Source of the DNA: an uncultured Mycoplasmatota bacterium | Lineage (GTDB): Bacteria; Bacillota_I; Bacilli_A; RF39; UBA660 | DNA: 41,155 nucleotides | Direction: 5' to 3' | Assembly: GCA_900549325.1 (NCBI GenBank) | Contig: UROI01000010.1 | Location: forward strand, 1 to 41,155 | Part shown: piece by piece, positions 9,289 through 17,335 of the stretch | Position numbering within the stretch: position 1 is the first letter of the stretch | Layout: the number at the start of each line of letters is the position of its first letter | Translations under genes and position numbers: made by a program | The notes under the pieces: model-generated | Database searches by the model: none | Seen by the model: only the letters and a program-made list of their open reading frames with translations | What the model was told of the DNA's origin: nothing

Positions 9289-11044
9289 TTTCTAGTTCCT
9301 CCTTTGTTACTTGTGAAAGGGCAATTTCTTTATATACTTCGCAAGTTTTCATAAGTTCACTATGAGTACCTATTCCAACACATTTACCCTTATCTAAAAC
9401 AATTATTTTATCAGCATTCATAATTGTTCCTATTCTTTGTGCTACGATTAGACTAGTAGCCTTTTTAGTATATTTTTTTAATTCTTTTCTTAGTACTGAA
9501 TCTGTTTTATAGTCTAAGGCACTAAATGAATCGTCAAATATATATATTTCAGGACTTCTGGCAATAGTTCTAGCAATTGACAATCTTTGCTTTTGTCCTC
9601 CTGAAACATTGGTTCCACCTTGAGCTATATGACTCTTTTCTTTCTTATCTAGTTTTGAAACAAACTCATAAGCCTGCGATACTTTTAATGCTTCATTAAC
9701 CTTCTTTTTATCGGGTTTACCTAAAATACTCTTACCATAAGTAATATTTGACTCAACAGTACCAGAGAACATAACAGCCTTCTGGGGAACATATCCTACA
9801 ATATTATGTAAATATTCTTCTTTATAATCTTTAACATTAATACCATTTACTAGTATTTCACCATCGGTAACATCATAGAATCTTGGTATTAAGTTTATTA
9901 GTGTACTCTTACCGGAACCAGTGGAGCCTATAAAAGCGACAGTATCTCCTTCATTAGCAGTAAAACTAATATTTTCTAAGATATATTCGTCAGCATCTGG
10001 ATATTTAAATGATACATTTTTAAATTCAACAGTGCCTCTTAGACCATTCTTATTCTTAGTTACTTTACCATCTTCAATTGTTACTTCGGTATCTAGTACT
10101 TCATTTATTCTTTTCGCAGATACATTAGCACGAGGTAGCATCATAAAGATCATAGCAAGCATTAAGAAAGCCATTATTACTTGCATAGCATATGATGAAA
10201 AGACAATCATATCTCCGAATAAAACGATTTTATCACCCATTAAAGCCTTATCAATTAGAAGAGCTCCAATGAAATAGATAGATAATGTTAGAGTATGCAT
10301 CACTATATTCATCACAGGACTAAGAATATTAAATGCTTTTTGATTAAACATTTGTGTATTGGTTAAATCATTATTTACTTTATTAAATTTATCTTCTTGA
10401 TATTTTTCAGCATTAAATGCTCTTACTACTCTAATACCAGTTAAATTTTCTCTAGTTACTGAATTTATCTTATCAATAAGATTTTGAACTATCTTAAATC
10501 TTGGCATAACTATAATCATTAGAATTATAATAGTAGTAATTAGAATAATGACTGCTACCGCTGTAGCCATACTCCACTCTAGACTCTTACCTAATATTTT
10601 AGTAATAGCCCAAGCAGCAGTAATTGGAGCCTTTATCATTAGTTGAAGCCCCATTCCTAATAACATTTCTACCTGAGTTATATCATTAGTGGTTCTTGTT
10701 ATTAGACTACTAGTAGAAAAGTTCTTTATTTCACTAGTATCTAGATTAAGTACTTTTTTAAATATTGCCTCTCTTACATTAAAAGAGAAAGAAGCCGCTA
10801 TTCCTGAGATAAAGTATCCTACTATTCCCGCACTAAGTAAACTTCCTAGAGCACATAGGAGCATATAAGAACCCTCTCTTAAAATATCTTTTATGTCTGC
10901 TCCTTTAGTCTGAACTAACTGAGTAATATTAGACATGTAATCTGGCATTTTTAATTCTAGCCATACTTGAAATACTATTAAGAGTACACTTATAAATACA
11001 AAAAGCCAATCTTTTTTAGTTAGTTTTTTTAGTAATTTTATCAT
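9281..11044 (-). CDS. ABC exporter half-transporter, degenerate-site subunit
   Basis: Partner of the preceding entry: six membrane helices then an ATPase domain (587 aa from the start chosen here). Walker A is GSTGSGKST and the signature is VSGGQKQ. The catalytic Glu after Walker B is Asp (IFDDSFSALD) and the H-loop His is Gln (VAQRIGTI). Asp and Gln at these places mark the non-hydrolysing site of heterodimeric exporters such as TM287/288 and LmrCD, so the operon encodes one asymmetric transporter. An upstream in-frame ATG overlaps the ribosome site; TGGAGG lies 5 nt before the ATG at 11044, which I take as the start. It is first in its operon, behind a strong promoter with a palindrome. Confidence 0.9.
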   Translation of the reverse strand: MIKLLKKLTKKDWLFVFISVLLIVFQVWLELKMPDYMSNITQLVQTKGADIKDILREGSYMLLCALGSLLSAGIVGYFISGIAASFSFNVREAIFKKVLNLDTSEIKNFSTSSLITRTTNDITQVEMLLGMGLQLMIKAPITAAWAITKILGKSLEWSMATAVAVIILITTIIILMIIVMPRFKIVQNLIDKINSVTRENLTGIRVVRAFNAEKYQEDKFNKVNNDLTNTQMFNQKAFNILSPVMNIVMHTLTLSIYFIGALLIDKALMGDKIVLFGDMIVFSSYAMQVIMAFLMLAMIFMMLPRANVSAKRINEVLDTEVTIEDGKVTKNKNGLRGTVEFKNVSFKYPDADEYILENISFTANEGDTVAFIGSTGSGKSTLINLIPRFYDVTDGEILVNGINVKDYKEEYLHNIVGYVPQKAVMFSGTVESNITYGKSILGKPDKKKVNEALKVSQAYEFVSKLDKKEKSHIAQGGTNVSGGQKQRLSIARTIARSPEIYIFDDSFSALDYKTDSVLRKELKKYTKKATSLIVAQRIGTIMNADKIIVLDKGKCVGIGTHSELMKTCEVYKEIALSQVTKEELENA

Positions 11045-11062
11045 TTTAACCTCCATTTTTAT

Positions 11063-11082
11063 ATTATGTATTTGTACATAAT
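11063..11082. promoter_or_regulatory. Palindromic operator between promoter and ABC operon
   Basis: Perfect 8-bp inverted repeat ATTATGTA ... TACATAAT with a 4-nt spacer, placed between the -10 box and the ribosome site of the exporter operon. Size and location fit a dimeric winged-helix repressor (MarR or PadR type), common regulators of such exporters. No regulator gene lies in this window. Confidence 0.6.
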
Positions 11083-11097
11083 TTCTTGACTATATGA

Positions 11098-11126
11098 ATT
11101 ATAGCATTACTCTTTTTTGATGTCAA
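11098..11126 (-). promoter_or_regulatory. Promoter of the ABC exporter operon
   Basis: TTGACA (11126-11121), exact 17-nt spacer, TATAAT (11103-11098), with an extended -10 TGC directly before TATAAT. Near-consensus, which makes repression through the downstream palindrome more likely than activation. Confidence 0.88.
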
Positions 11127-11167
11127 TTATTTAACACAAATTCCCATAAATTGTTTAATTTAAAAAT

Positions 11168-11192
11168 CTAGAGCTATATTTTTTGACTCTAG
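11168..11192 (-). terminator. Terminator of the toxin-antitoxin operon
   Basis: CTAGAG/CTCTAG stem with a 13-nt loop followed on the minus strand by ATTTTT, about 13 nt after the toxin stop. Confidence 0.75.
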
Positions 11193-11204
11193 GTTTATTC
11201 TGTT

Positions 11205-11510
11205 TTAAAATATTTCACTATGACTACCGGTAGTAACAAGTAATAAGACAAGTTCATTATCTACATATTGATATACTAGTAACCAATCTGGCTCTATATG
11301 ACACTCTCCGCAATTTTTATACTTTTTACTATCATTTAGCATATGATTTTGATACTTTTCAGCTAGTTTTTCTTTATTAGCTAATTTTTCTATAACCTGA
11401 CGCAATTTGTTTATGTCTTTACCCTGTTTATAAAGTTTCTTTAATTGTTTTTTAAATTCCGATGTTGAATGAACTTCGAGTATTGTTTCTATTTTAAAAT
11501 CAATCTTCAT
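11205..11510 (-). CDS. YafQ-family mRNA interferase toxin
   Basis: Type II toxin of the RelE/ParE fold that cuts mRNA at the ribosome. The 101 residues match the YafQ pattern: FKKQLKKL near the start, then HMLNDSKKYKNCGECHIEPD, WLLVYQY and a C-terminal TTGSHSEIF. The histidines in HMLND, ECHIEPD and GSHSEIF plus the Asp after EP correspond to the catalytic set of Escherichia coli YafQ. The ATG lies inside the last codons of the antitoxin gene (11-nt overlap), so translation is coupled. It carries about ten more N-terminal residues than E. coli YafQ; a later start is possible but no other ATG is visible before the conserved region. Confidence 0.9.
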   Translation of the reverse strand: MKIDFKIETILEVHSTSEFKKQLKKLYKQGKDINKLRQVIEKLANKEKLAEKYQNHMLNDSKKYKNCGECHIEPDWLLVYQYVDNELVLLLVTTGSHSEIF

Positions 11511-11793
11511 CTAAAATATCCTTGAACATTTGGTCTATGTCGTGATATCCTTTATATCTTTCAGGGTGTTTAGCAATGCGTTCTGCTTCTTTTAATGCTC
11601 TTTTCAGTTGTCTACTTGGTTTAGGTTCTGAAATATTAAATGGTATACTGGAAGTCTTTACACATTGTGTTAAAAACATATTAATCGCAGTACTCATATT
11701 TAAACCTAAATCTTTAAATAACATATCTGATTCTTTCTTTAAGGTTGAATCCACTCTAACATTTAAATTAGTAGTATTAGAAGTATTATCCAT
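11500..11793 (-). CDS. RelB/DinJ-family antitoxin
   Basis: Antitoxin and autorepressor paired with the YafQ toxin. The 97 residues open with the ribbon-helix-helix stretch LNVRVDSTLKKESDMLFKDLGLNMSTAI (residues about 9-37), typical of DinJ, followed by a charged C-terminal part expected to wrap the toxin. GGGAG precedes the ATG by 8 nt. It is the first gene of a two-gene operon with its own promoter. The direct repeats upstream (11856-11877) are candidate operator half-sites. Confidence 0.9.
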   Translation of the reverse strand: MDNTSNTTNLNVRVDSTLKKESDMLFKDLGLNMSTAINMFLTQCVKTSSIPFNISEPKPSRQLKRALKEAERIAKHPERYKGYHDIDQMFKDILDED

Positions 11794-11819
11794 AATTCAC
11801 GCTCCCTTTCCTCGTATTA

Positions 11820-11848
11820 ATAATAACATAATTCTAATTTATAGTCAA
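11820..11848 (-). promoter_or_regulatory. Promoter of the toxin-antitoxin operon
   Basis: TTGACT (11848-11843), 17-nt spacer, TATTAT (11825-11820) with TGT before it (extended -10). Just upstream, ATGTAATGA occurs twice and ATGTA a third time on the minus strand at about 11850-11880, a direct-repeat array that the antitoxin may bind. Confidence 0.75.
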
Positions 11849-11890
11849 TACATTTTCATTACATTGTCATTACATAATATGAGAAAAAAA

Positions 11891-11913
11891 GAAAGAATAT
11901 TAAACTATTCTTC
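11891..11913 (-). terminator. Terminator made in part from the distal copy of the mtaB 3' end
   Basis: GAAGAATA and TATTCTTTC arms (one bulged T) then seven T on the minus strand. The 5' arm lies within the 22-bp repeat that also encodes the last codons of mtaB, so this looks like the original mtaB terminator, now separated from mtaB by a one-gene insertion. Confidence 0.7.
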
Positions 11914-11921
11914 CATATACT
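11900..11921. repeat. 22-bp direct repeat, distal copy (duplicated mtaB 3' end)
   Basis: Exact copy of 12500-12521, 600 bp away in the same orientation. On the minus strand it begins AGTATATGGA and ends in TAA, as do the last codons and stop of mtaB. It touches the stop codon of the ADP-ribosyltransferase-like gene. Confidence 0.85.
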
Positions 11922-12486
11922 ATTTAGTTTTTTCTAATTCTTCATAGAACCTATCAGTAAGTTCTGGATACAAATCAAAGAAAGTTCCTATTTTTAATCC
12001 TTTCTTTGACCATCTGATTACTTTAGGTATTAAATCACTATTGTCTAAAGGAATATAACTAGGTCTGCTAGGATATAAATATAATTTGATTTTTCCCTCG
12101 TCATTAAATTTTATTAGTTCTTCATAAACATTTGTTATTTTTTCTTCTTCAAGTACTTGCTCTTCTTTATTACTTACAACTTCCATAGACCAACCTGTAA
12201 TACCATTAAGAAAGTTTTTAGAACTTAGTTTATAAATAGAACCAGATACATCAAATATATCCTTAAACATACCTTTTTTTCTTTCTACGAGAACAAGATT
12301 GTTATCTTCGTCATTACCACCTAAGTAATAATATAAATCACTATGTTTGTTACTTAAGAAAATGGTAGCTACTGCCTTTGAAGATGTGGCATATACCCAG
12401 TTTTGCTGATGTGTACTCTTATGTGGTTTGATTACTTTTAAATCAGGAATATGACTTCCATGATATACATACTTGTTTTCACTCAT
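11920..12486 (-). CDS. Unknown protein with ADP-ribosyltransferase-like N-terminus
   Basis: 188 aa, no signal peptide or membrane segment. The pattern YVYHGSHIPDLKVIKPH (6-22) followed by WVYATSSKAVATIFL (30-44) recalls the H/Y ends of small ADP-ribosyltransferase-fold proteins such as rifampin ADP-ribosyltransferase, where YHG holds NAD and the VYAT-like strand follows. This is a weak, pattern-level resemblance; a catalytic Glu or Asp cannot be assigned. AAAGGAG precedes the ATG, which is 13 nt after the mtaB stop. The gene has no promoter of its own and depends on transcription from mtaB. It is flanked exactly by a 22-bp direct repeat, suggesting acquisition as a cassette. Confidence 0.6.
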   Translation of the reverse strand: MSENKYVYHGSHIPDLKVIKPHKSTHQQNWVYATSSKAVATIFLSNKHSDLYYYLGGNDEDNNLVLVERKKGMFKDIFDVSGSIYKLSSKNFLNGITGWSMEVVSNKEEQVLEEEKITNVYEELIKFNDEGKIKLYLYPSRPSYIPLDNSDLIPKVIRWSKKGLKIGTFFDLYPELTDRFYEELEKTK

Positions 12487-12499
12487 ATTTATTCTCCTT

Positions 12500-12521
12500 T
12501 TAAACTATTCTTCCATATACT
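12500..12521. repeat. 22-bp direct repeat, proximal copy (mtaB last codons)
   Basis: Holds the last seven codons and stop of mtaB (ending YGRIV). It is identical to 11900-11921; together they bracket a 578-bp segment with one promoterless gene. This resembles the core-site duplication left when an element inserts at a gene's 3' end and restores it. Confidence 0.85.
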
Positions 12522-13765
12522 TTTAAATCTTCTACTTTTTCTATTTTAACATTAACTATAGTTCCCTCTTCTACTACATCATTAATAATTACTGGTATAA
12601 AGTTAGAGGTGTGAACAATAGTGGTACCATTAGAATGAACCTCTACTACACCATCATAAGTCTTACCTATCTTACTTTCATAGAAATTATGTTCGTACTT
12701 ATTAGATAAATCTAATATTCTATGCACTCTCTTTTTCTTTTCTTCTGGAGATACTTGATTATCCATTACGGCTGCTGGCGTACCTTTTCTTTTTGAATAT
12801 GGAAAAGTATGAATCTTAGTAAAACCTATTTCTTTTAGAGTATCTATTGTCTCATTAAATTCTTCTTCACCTTCATTTGGAAAACCGACGATTAAATCAG
12901 TAGTTAAAGATATATCAGGTATATCTCTTAAATTATCTACCATAGATAGAAATTGTTCTTTGTTATATCTTCTATTCATAAGTTTTAATATTTTATTAGA
13001 TCCTGATTGCAATGGTATATGTAAATGTTTAGCCATCACTTTATTTTCTTTTAATAGTTCTTTTATACCAGGAGTTATTTCATTTATTTCTATTGAAGAT
13101 AATCTTATACGATATATATTTGGTATATTTACTAATTTATTTAATAGTTCTTCAAGGGTAGTATTTATATCAGTTCCATATCTACCTGTATGAATACCAG
13201 TTAGTACTATTTCTTTATAACCCTTTTCTACTAGGGCTGTCACTTCATTAATAACATCTTCAGGATCTTTACTTCTTACTCTTCCTCTTACATATGGTAT
13301 TATGCAGTAAGAACAGAAGGCATTACATCCATCTTGGATTTTAACAAAAGCTCTAGTATGACTATCAAAGTTAGTTATTTCCATCTTTTCAAAATCTACT
13401 TTAGTTAAATCATATATTATTTTTTTCTTTTGTTTTGTTTTTATATATTCTTCAATTATTTCTACTATTTTAGATTTATCTCTATTACCTAAAACAATAT
13501 CGACATCGATATCTTCAGCATTAACCTGGCTATAACAACCCATTACGATAATAATAGCATCTGGATTATTTTTTTTAGCCCTATTTATCATCTTTCTGCT
13601 TTTCTTATCACTTTCATTAGTTACACTACAAGTATTTATTATGTATATATCTGCTTTATCTTCAAAATCCACGACTGTATAATTATTATTTTTTAATATA
13701 TTAGTAACTAATTCGCTTTCATATATATTAACTTTACATCCTAATGAACATATTCCTACTTTCAT
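12500..13765 (-). CDS. mtaB: tRNA t6A37 methylthiotransferase MtaB
   Basis: Radical SAM enzyme that adds a methylthio group to t6A at position 37 of ANN-decoding tRNAs. The 421 residues hold an N-terminal UPF0004 domain with three cluster cysteines (LGCKVN, NTCSVTN, MGCYSQ), the radical SAM motif CNAFCSYC (C-x3-C-x2-C) followed by PYVRGRVRS, and a C-terminal TRAM domain. LGCKVN and the order of motifs place it with MtaB and not MiaB or RimO. AAGGAAG lies upstream of the ATG. A TGC-extended TAAAAT at about 13790 is the likely promoter. The last codons are duplicated 600 bp downstream. Confidence 0.93.
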   Translation of the reverse strand: MKVGICSLGCKVNIYESELVTNILKNNNYTVVDFEDKADIYIINTCSVTNESDKKSRKMINRAKKNNPDAIIIVMGCYSQVNAEDIDVDIVLGNRDKSKIVEIIEEYIKTKQKKKIIYDLTKVDFEKMEITNFDSHTRAFVKIQDGCNAFCSYCIIPYVRGRVRSKDPEDVINEVTALVEKGYKEIVLTGIHTGRYGTDINTTLEELLNKLVNIPNIYRIRLSSIEINEITPGIKELLKENKVMAKHLHIPLQSGSNKILKLMNRRYNKEQFLSMVDNLRDIPDISLTTDLIVGFPNEGEEEFNETIDTLKEIGFTKIHTFPYSKRKGTPAAVMDNQVSPEEKKKRVHRILDLSNKYEHNFYESKIGKTYDGVVEVHSNGTTIVHTSNFIPVIINDVVEEGTIVNVKIEKVEDLKVYGRIV

Positions 13766-13832
13766 ACTTCTTCCTTCTTTCTTTTAGTATTTTAGCACAT
13801 TATTTTAATAAAATAAAGCATTTATAAAGAAA

Positions 13833-13852
13833 AGGAATACTAAAATATTCCT
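13833..13852 (-). terminator. Terminator of fhs
   Basis: Perfect 7-bp stem AGGAATA/TATTCCT with a 6-nt loop and TTTTCTTT on the minus strand. The fhs stop codon lies in the loop. Confidence 0.85.
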
Positions 13853-15480
13853 ATAGTTACATCATCTATAATATCTATATTCTCGCTATTTGGTACTTTT
13901 GGTAATCCTGGCATAGTCATTATATCTCCAGTTAAGACTACGATAAACTCTGCTCCAGCCTTTAATACTAGGTCTGCCACATGAATATTATAGTCTTCTT
14001 TAGGATCTAAATTCTTAGGATCATCTGATAATGAATACTGTGTTTTAGCAATACATATTGGCATATTATTATATTCCTCTAGTAATGATAGTTTTTCTAA
14101 AGCTACATCTGAATATTCTACATCTTTAGCACCATATATTTTGGTAGATACTTTGTATATTTTTTCTTTAATACTATCATTTATATCATAAACATAATTA
14201 AAGTTATTGGGTTTATTAATATTATCTAAAACTTTTCTTGCTAAATCTATACTTCCATCACTACCTAATGAATAACCATCAGTAACAGCATAATCTACAT
14301 CTATCTTGCTTAACTGCTCCTCTAGAAAGTTGATTTCTTTATCAGTGTCTGTACTGAATCTATTAATAGCTACGACTACATTAAGTCCATATACTTCTTT
14401 TAGATTATGGATATGTTTATATAAATTATTCATACCTTTTTTTAAGTAATCAATACTTTCTTTGGTTATATCTTCTTGAGGCATTCCTCCATGATATTTA
14501 AGTGATCTAATTGTAGCTACTAGAACTACTGTATCAGGATGTGTATTAATATTTCGGCATTTTATATCTAAGAACTTTTCTGCTCCAAGATCCGCTCCAA
14601 AGCCGGCTTCAGTTATAGTTATATCTCCTAATGACATAGCAATATTAGTAGCTATTACACTATTACATCCGTGAGCGATATTGGCAAATGGCCCACCATG
14701 TATGATACATGGATTACCTTCAAGTGTTTGAACTAAATTAGGTTTTATAGCATCTTTTAGTAAAACAGTCATTGCTCCATCAGCCTTTAACATTCTAGCA
14801 GTTATCTCTTTTCCTTTATTATCATAACCAATTACAATATTACCAAGTCTTCTCTTCAAGTCGTTTAAGTCTTTACTTAAACATAGAATAGCCATTATTT
14901 CAGAAGCAGCAGTTATATCGAAACCATCCATTCTCTCTTTAGTATTTTTTTCTTTTGATAGTCCTGTATTTATTACTCTTAACTGTCTATCATTTAAATC
15001 TAAGCATCTTTTAAATATTACCTTATCAATATTTAAAGTATTACCTTGATAAATATGATTATCTATTACTGAACATAATAAATTATTGGCAGTAGTTATA
15101 GCATGAAAATCTCCAGTAAAATGAAGATTAATATCTTCCATTGGTATTACCTGGGCATATCCTCCACCAGTAGCCCCACCTTTTATACCAAATACTGGTC
15201 CTAGTGATGGTTCTCTTAGAGCTAAAATACTTTTCTTACCCAATTTACATAATGCATCATTTAATGATATTGATACAGTAGTTTTACCCTCACCCATTGG
15301 AGTGGGATTAATTGCAGTTACTAAAACTAATTTACTATTTCTTTTTTTATTTAATAAATCTAAAGATATTTTAGCCTTATCATTACCATATAATTCTATT
15401 TTATCTTCGATACCAAGTTCTTTGGCTACTTCAGTTATATTTTTAGGATTTATACTTCTTGCTATTTCTATATCAGTCAT
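13840..15480 (-). CDS. fhs: Formate--tetrahydrofolate ligase
   Basis: Makes 10-formyl-THF from formate, THF and ATP, feeding purine synthesis and initiator-tRNA formylation. The 546 aa (family about 555) carry the nucleotide-binding PTPMGEGKTT motif (residues about 59-68), the conserved LREPSLGPVFGIKGGATGGG and HFTGDFHAI region, and the C-terminal TGDIMTMPGLPK. All are intact. The gene is monocistronic: an extended -10 (TGA-TATAAT, -10 at 15523-15518) precedes it and its terminator overlaps the stop. The ribosome site (AAAGAGATG) is modest. Confidence 0.96.
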   Translation of the reverse strand: MTDIEIARSINPKNITEVAKELGIEDKIELYGNDKAKISLDLLNKKRNSKLVLVTAINPTPMGEGKTTVSISLNDALCKLGKKSILALREPSLGPVFGIKGGATGGGYAQVIPMEDINLHFTGDFHAITTANNLLCSVIDNHIYQGNTLNIDKVIFKRCLDLNDRQLRVINTGLSKEKNTKERMDGFDITAASEIMAILCLSKDLNDLKRRLGNIVIGYDNKGKEITARMLKADGAMTVLLKDAIKPNLVQTLEGNPCIIHGGPFANIAHGCNSVIATNIAMSLGDITITEAGFGADLGAEKFLDIKCRNINTHPDTVVLVATIRSLKYHGGMPQEDITKESIDYLKKGMNNLYKHIHNLKEVYGLNVVVAINRFSTDTDKEINFLEEQLSKIDVDYAVTDGYSLGSDGSIDLARKVLDNINKPNNFNYVYDINDSIKEKIYKVSTKIYGAKDVEYSDVALEKLSLLEEYNNMPICIAKTQYSLSDDPKNLDPKEDYNIHVADLVLKAGAEFIVVLTGDIMTMPGLPKVPNSENIDIIDDVTIGIF

Positions 15481-15544
15481 TTTATCATCTCTTTCTTTAA
15501 TATAATAATTCTTAAGTATTATATCATAAATATATAGATTTAAA

Positions 15545-15569
15545 AAGATAGTAATTTTTTTACTATCTT
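15545..15569 (-). terminator. Terminator of the SPFH/Tim44 operon
   Basis: Perfect 10-bp stem AAGATAGTAA/TTACTATCTT with a 5-nt A loop and a T tract. The 5' arm contains the stop codon of the SPFH gene. Confidence 0.9.
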
Positions 15570-16771
15570 AGTTTATTACCACAGTTGGTACAGAAGTTCC
15601 CTCCGTTAGCGGGAGTTCCGCAATTAGGACAAAACTTAGGTCCTATGCTACTTTCTTCTGCCTTTACTTCCTCTACTGGTTCTTCTTTAACTACTTCTAC
15701 CGGTTCTTCTTTTGGCTCTTGTTCTTCTTTCTTGAATAGGCTTCCTGGTTCTGGCATTTCTCTTTCTTCTTTTGAAACTGAATCTTCCTTTTGAACTGCT
15801 CCCATCATTGTTGCACCACTATTTTGAGCCATATTCATTCCCATGAATCCCATCATTGCTCCGTTACTATTAGAAGCTGCACTCTTCATTGCTTCAGCAC
15901 TTGCTTCGGCCATTAATCCTGACTGAAGAGAACCATTTGAGAATATTGTAGCATCGTCAATTTTTGATACTCTTTCCATTGATTTATCAGTTAAATTAAT
16001 GTCAGCGATTGCTATATCAGATATTTTAACACCATATTTTTCTACTAAATCACTTTGTAATAGATTATTCATTTCTGTTACCATATCAGTATTATACATA
16101 CCAATATCACCAAATGGTATTTTGTGTTTTCTCATTACAACAGTTATAGCTTGTGTTAATTTTTCAACGAACTTAGTTTTAAATTGATCTTCAAGAATAT
16201 CACTATAGTATATTGTATCTTTAGCATTAGAACCAATTACATTTTGAACTAGTACAGTTGGATTATCTATTTTTATAGCGTATTCACCAAAGAATGTTAC
16301 CTCAAGCATTCCATATTTATCGTCAGTTATCTTTCTTGGTTGTGGAGAACCAAATTTATTACCTGTTATTGCAAGTAAGTTTATATAATAAACTCTTTGG
16401 TCATTAGCGGTTTGACCACCAAATGTTGTTCTCTTACCCATCTTTTTGATAGCTTCAACTAAGCCTTTACCAAAGCCACCTTCAAAGATGCTAGTCTCTG
16501 TTCCTTTATCAAAAGTGTATGTTCCTGGTTCAGCAGAGAATTCTAAAATTGCTCCATTTTCTACAACCATCATTGCGGTTCCTTCTGGTACTGCAATGAC
16601 ACTTCCATTAGATATTATGTTTTCAGAAGGATTTGTATTTCCATTACCATGCTCTACTCTTCCTCTTTGAACTAGTACTCCTTTCTCCATTGTTGGACAA
16701 GTTACATACTCCTTAAATTGATCTCCTAAAACAGAAGACTTTGAAGTACTAAATGCTTTTATTAATCCCAT
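15563..16771 (-). CDS. SPFH-domain protein with C-terminal zinc ribbon (YdjI-like)
   Basis: 402 aa of the 'virion core protein'/YdjI group: an SPFH (band 7-like) domain at about 20-300, a Met/Ala/Ser-rich linker (AMMGFMGMNMAQN), an acidic Glu/Val repeat stretch (KEEPVEVVKEEPVEEV) and a terminal zinc ribbon FCPNCG ... FCTNCG. It has no signal peptide or membrane helix, so it is probably cytoplasmic and membrane-associated. In Bacillus subtilis the related YdjI works with PspA in membrane stress; no PspA is here. It follows two Tim44-like zinc-ribbon genes, the nearest 44 nt away. GAGGAGG precedes the ATG. Membrane-quality or scaffold function is inferred. Confidence 0.85.
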   Translation of the reverse strand: MGLIKAFSTSKSSVLGDQFKEYVTCPTMEKGVLVQRGRVEHGNGNTNPSENIISNGSVIAVPEGTAMMVVENGAILEFSAEPGTYTFDKGTETSIFEGGFGKGLVEAIKKMGKRTTFGGQTANDQRVYYINLLAITGNKFGSPQPRKITDDKYGMLEVTFFGEYAIKIDNPTVLVQNVIGSNAKDTIYYSDILEDQFKTKFVEKLTQAITVVMRKHKIPFGDIGMYNTDMVTEMNNLLQSDLVEKYGVKISDIAIADINLTDKSMERVSKIDDATIFSNGSLQSGLMAEASAEAMKSAASNSNGAMMGFMGMNMAQNSGATMMGAVQKEDSVSKEEREMPEPGSLFKKEEQEPKEEPVEVVKEEPVEEVKAEESSIGPKFCPNCGTPANGGNFCTNCGNKLR

Positions 16772-16815
16772 ATTATTTCCTCCTCTTATTTAATTTAGCA
16801 TTTTGTTTTAATTAC

Positions 16816-17331
16816 TTAATTTGTGCTTATTGATACTAGGATATAATCATAATCATCTAGGTTAAATATTGTATCACAATACTCACACTTACCAGTATTA
16901 TTAACATCAATACTAGCACCACATCCTGGACATTTACGTACAATACCAAAATCTTTAGCATTTAATTTTTTCTCGAATCTTAATATATTTCTTTTTTCTA
17001 TTCTTCTTGTATCATCTCCAGATATAAGATTTCCAGTATTTATGTCAATTATATAATCCATATATCTGGATATTAGTTCTACATCAACAATTTCTTTATC
17101 CTCTAAAATTTTTCTACTTATAACTCTGGTGTTTTTAACATTAATTTCGTCATACATTTGTCTTTTGTTATGACTAGTTAATTCGTTTATTTTGGCTGTA
17201 TAATTATTATATAGTTCATTACTTAGAAAGTGTCTAACATCAGTTAAATCACCTTTCATGATACAAGTATATAATTTTACAAAGATATTATCGACTTTTG
17301 TCTTAAACATTGCCTCGTTAAAATCTTCCAT
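16816..17331 (-). CDS. Soluble Tim44-like protein with zinc ribbon
   Basis: 171 aa, no signal or membrane segment. Residues 1-125 resemble the Tim44-like/NTF2-type fold seen in the neighbouring 302-aa protein (helical start, then FLSNELYNNY and VELISRYMDYII). The C-terminal part holds CPGCGASIDVNNTGKCEYCD (C-x2-C ... C-x2-C), a zinc ribbon that matches the neighbour's. It starts 4 nt after the preceding gene with AAAGG upstream. It reads like a cytoplasmic paralogue of the membrane-anchored neighbour. The biochemical role is unknown. Confidence 0.75.
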   Translation of the reverse strand: MEDFNEAMFKTKVDNIFVKLYTCIMKGDLTDVRHFLSNELYNNYTAKINELTSHNKRQMYDEINVKNTRVISRKILEDKEIVDVELISRYMDYIIDINTGNLISGDDTRRIEKRNILRFEKKLNAKDFGIVRKCPGCGASIDVNNTGKCEYCDTIFNLDDYDYILVSISTN

Positions 17332-17335
17332 AGTC

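Noticed and set aside
11205..12521. Toxin-antitoxin genes as part of the mtaB 3'-end cassette
   Set aside because: The 22-bp repeats enclose only the ADP-ribosyltransferase-like gene; the toxin-antitoxin operon lies outside, with its own promoter and terminator.
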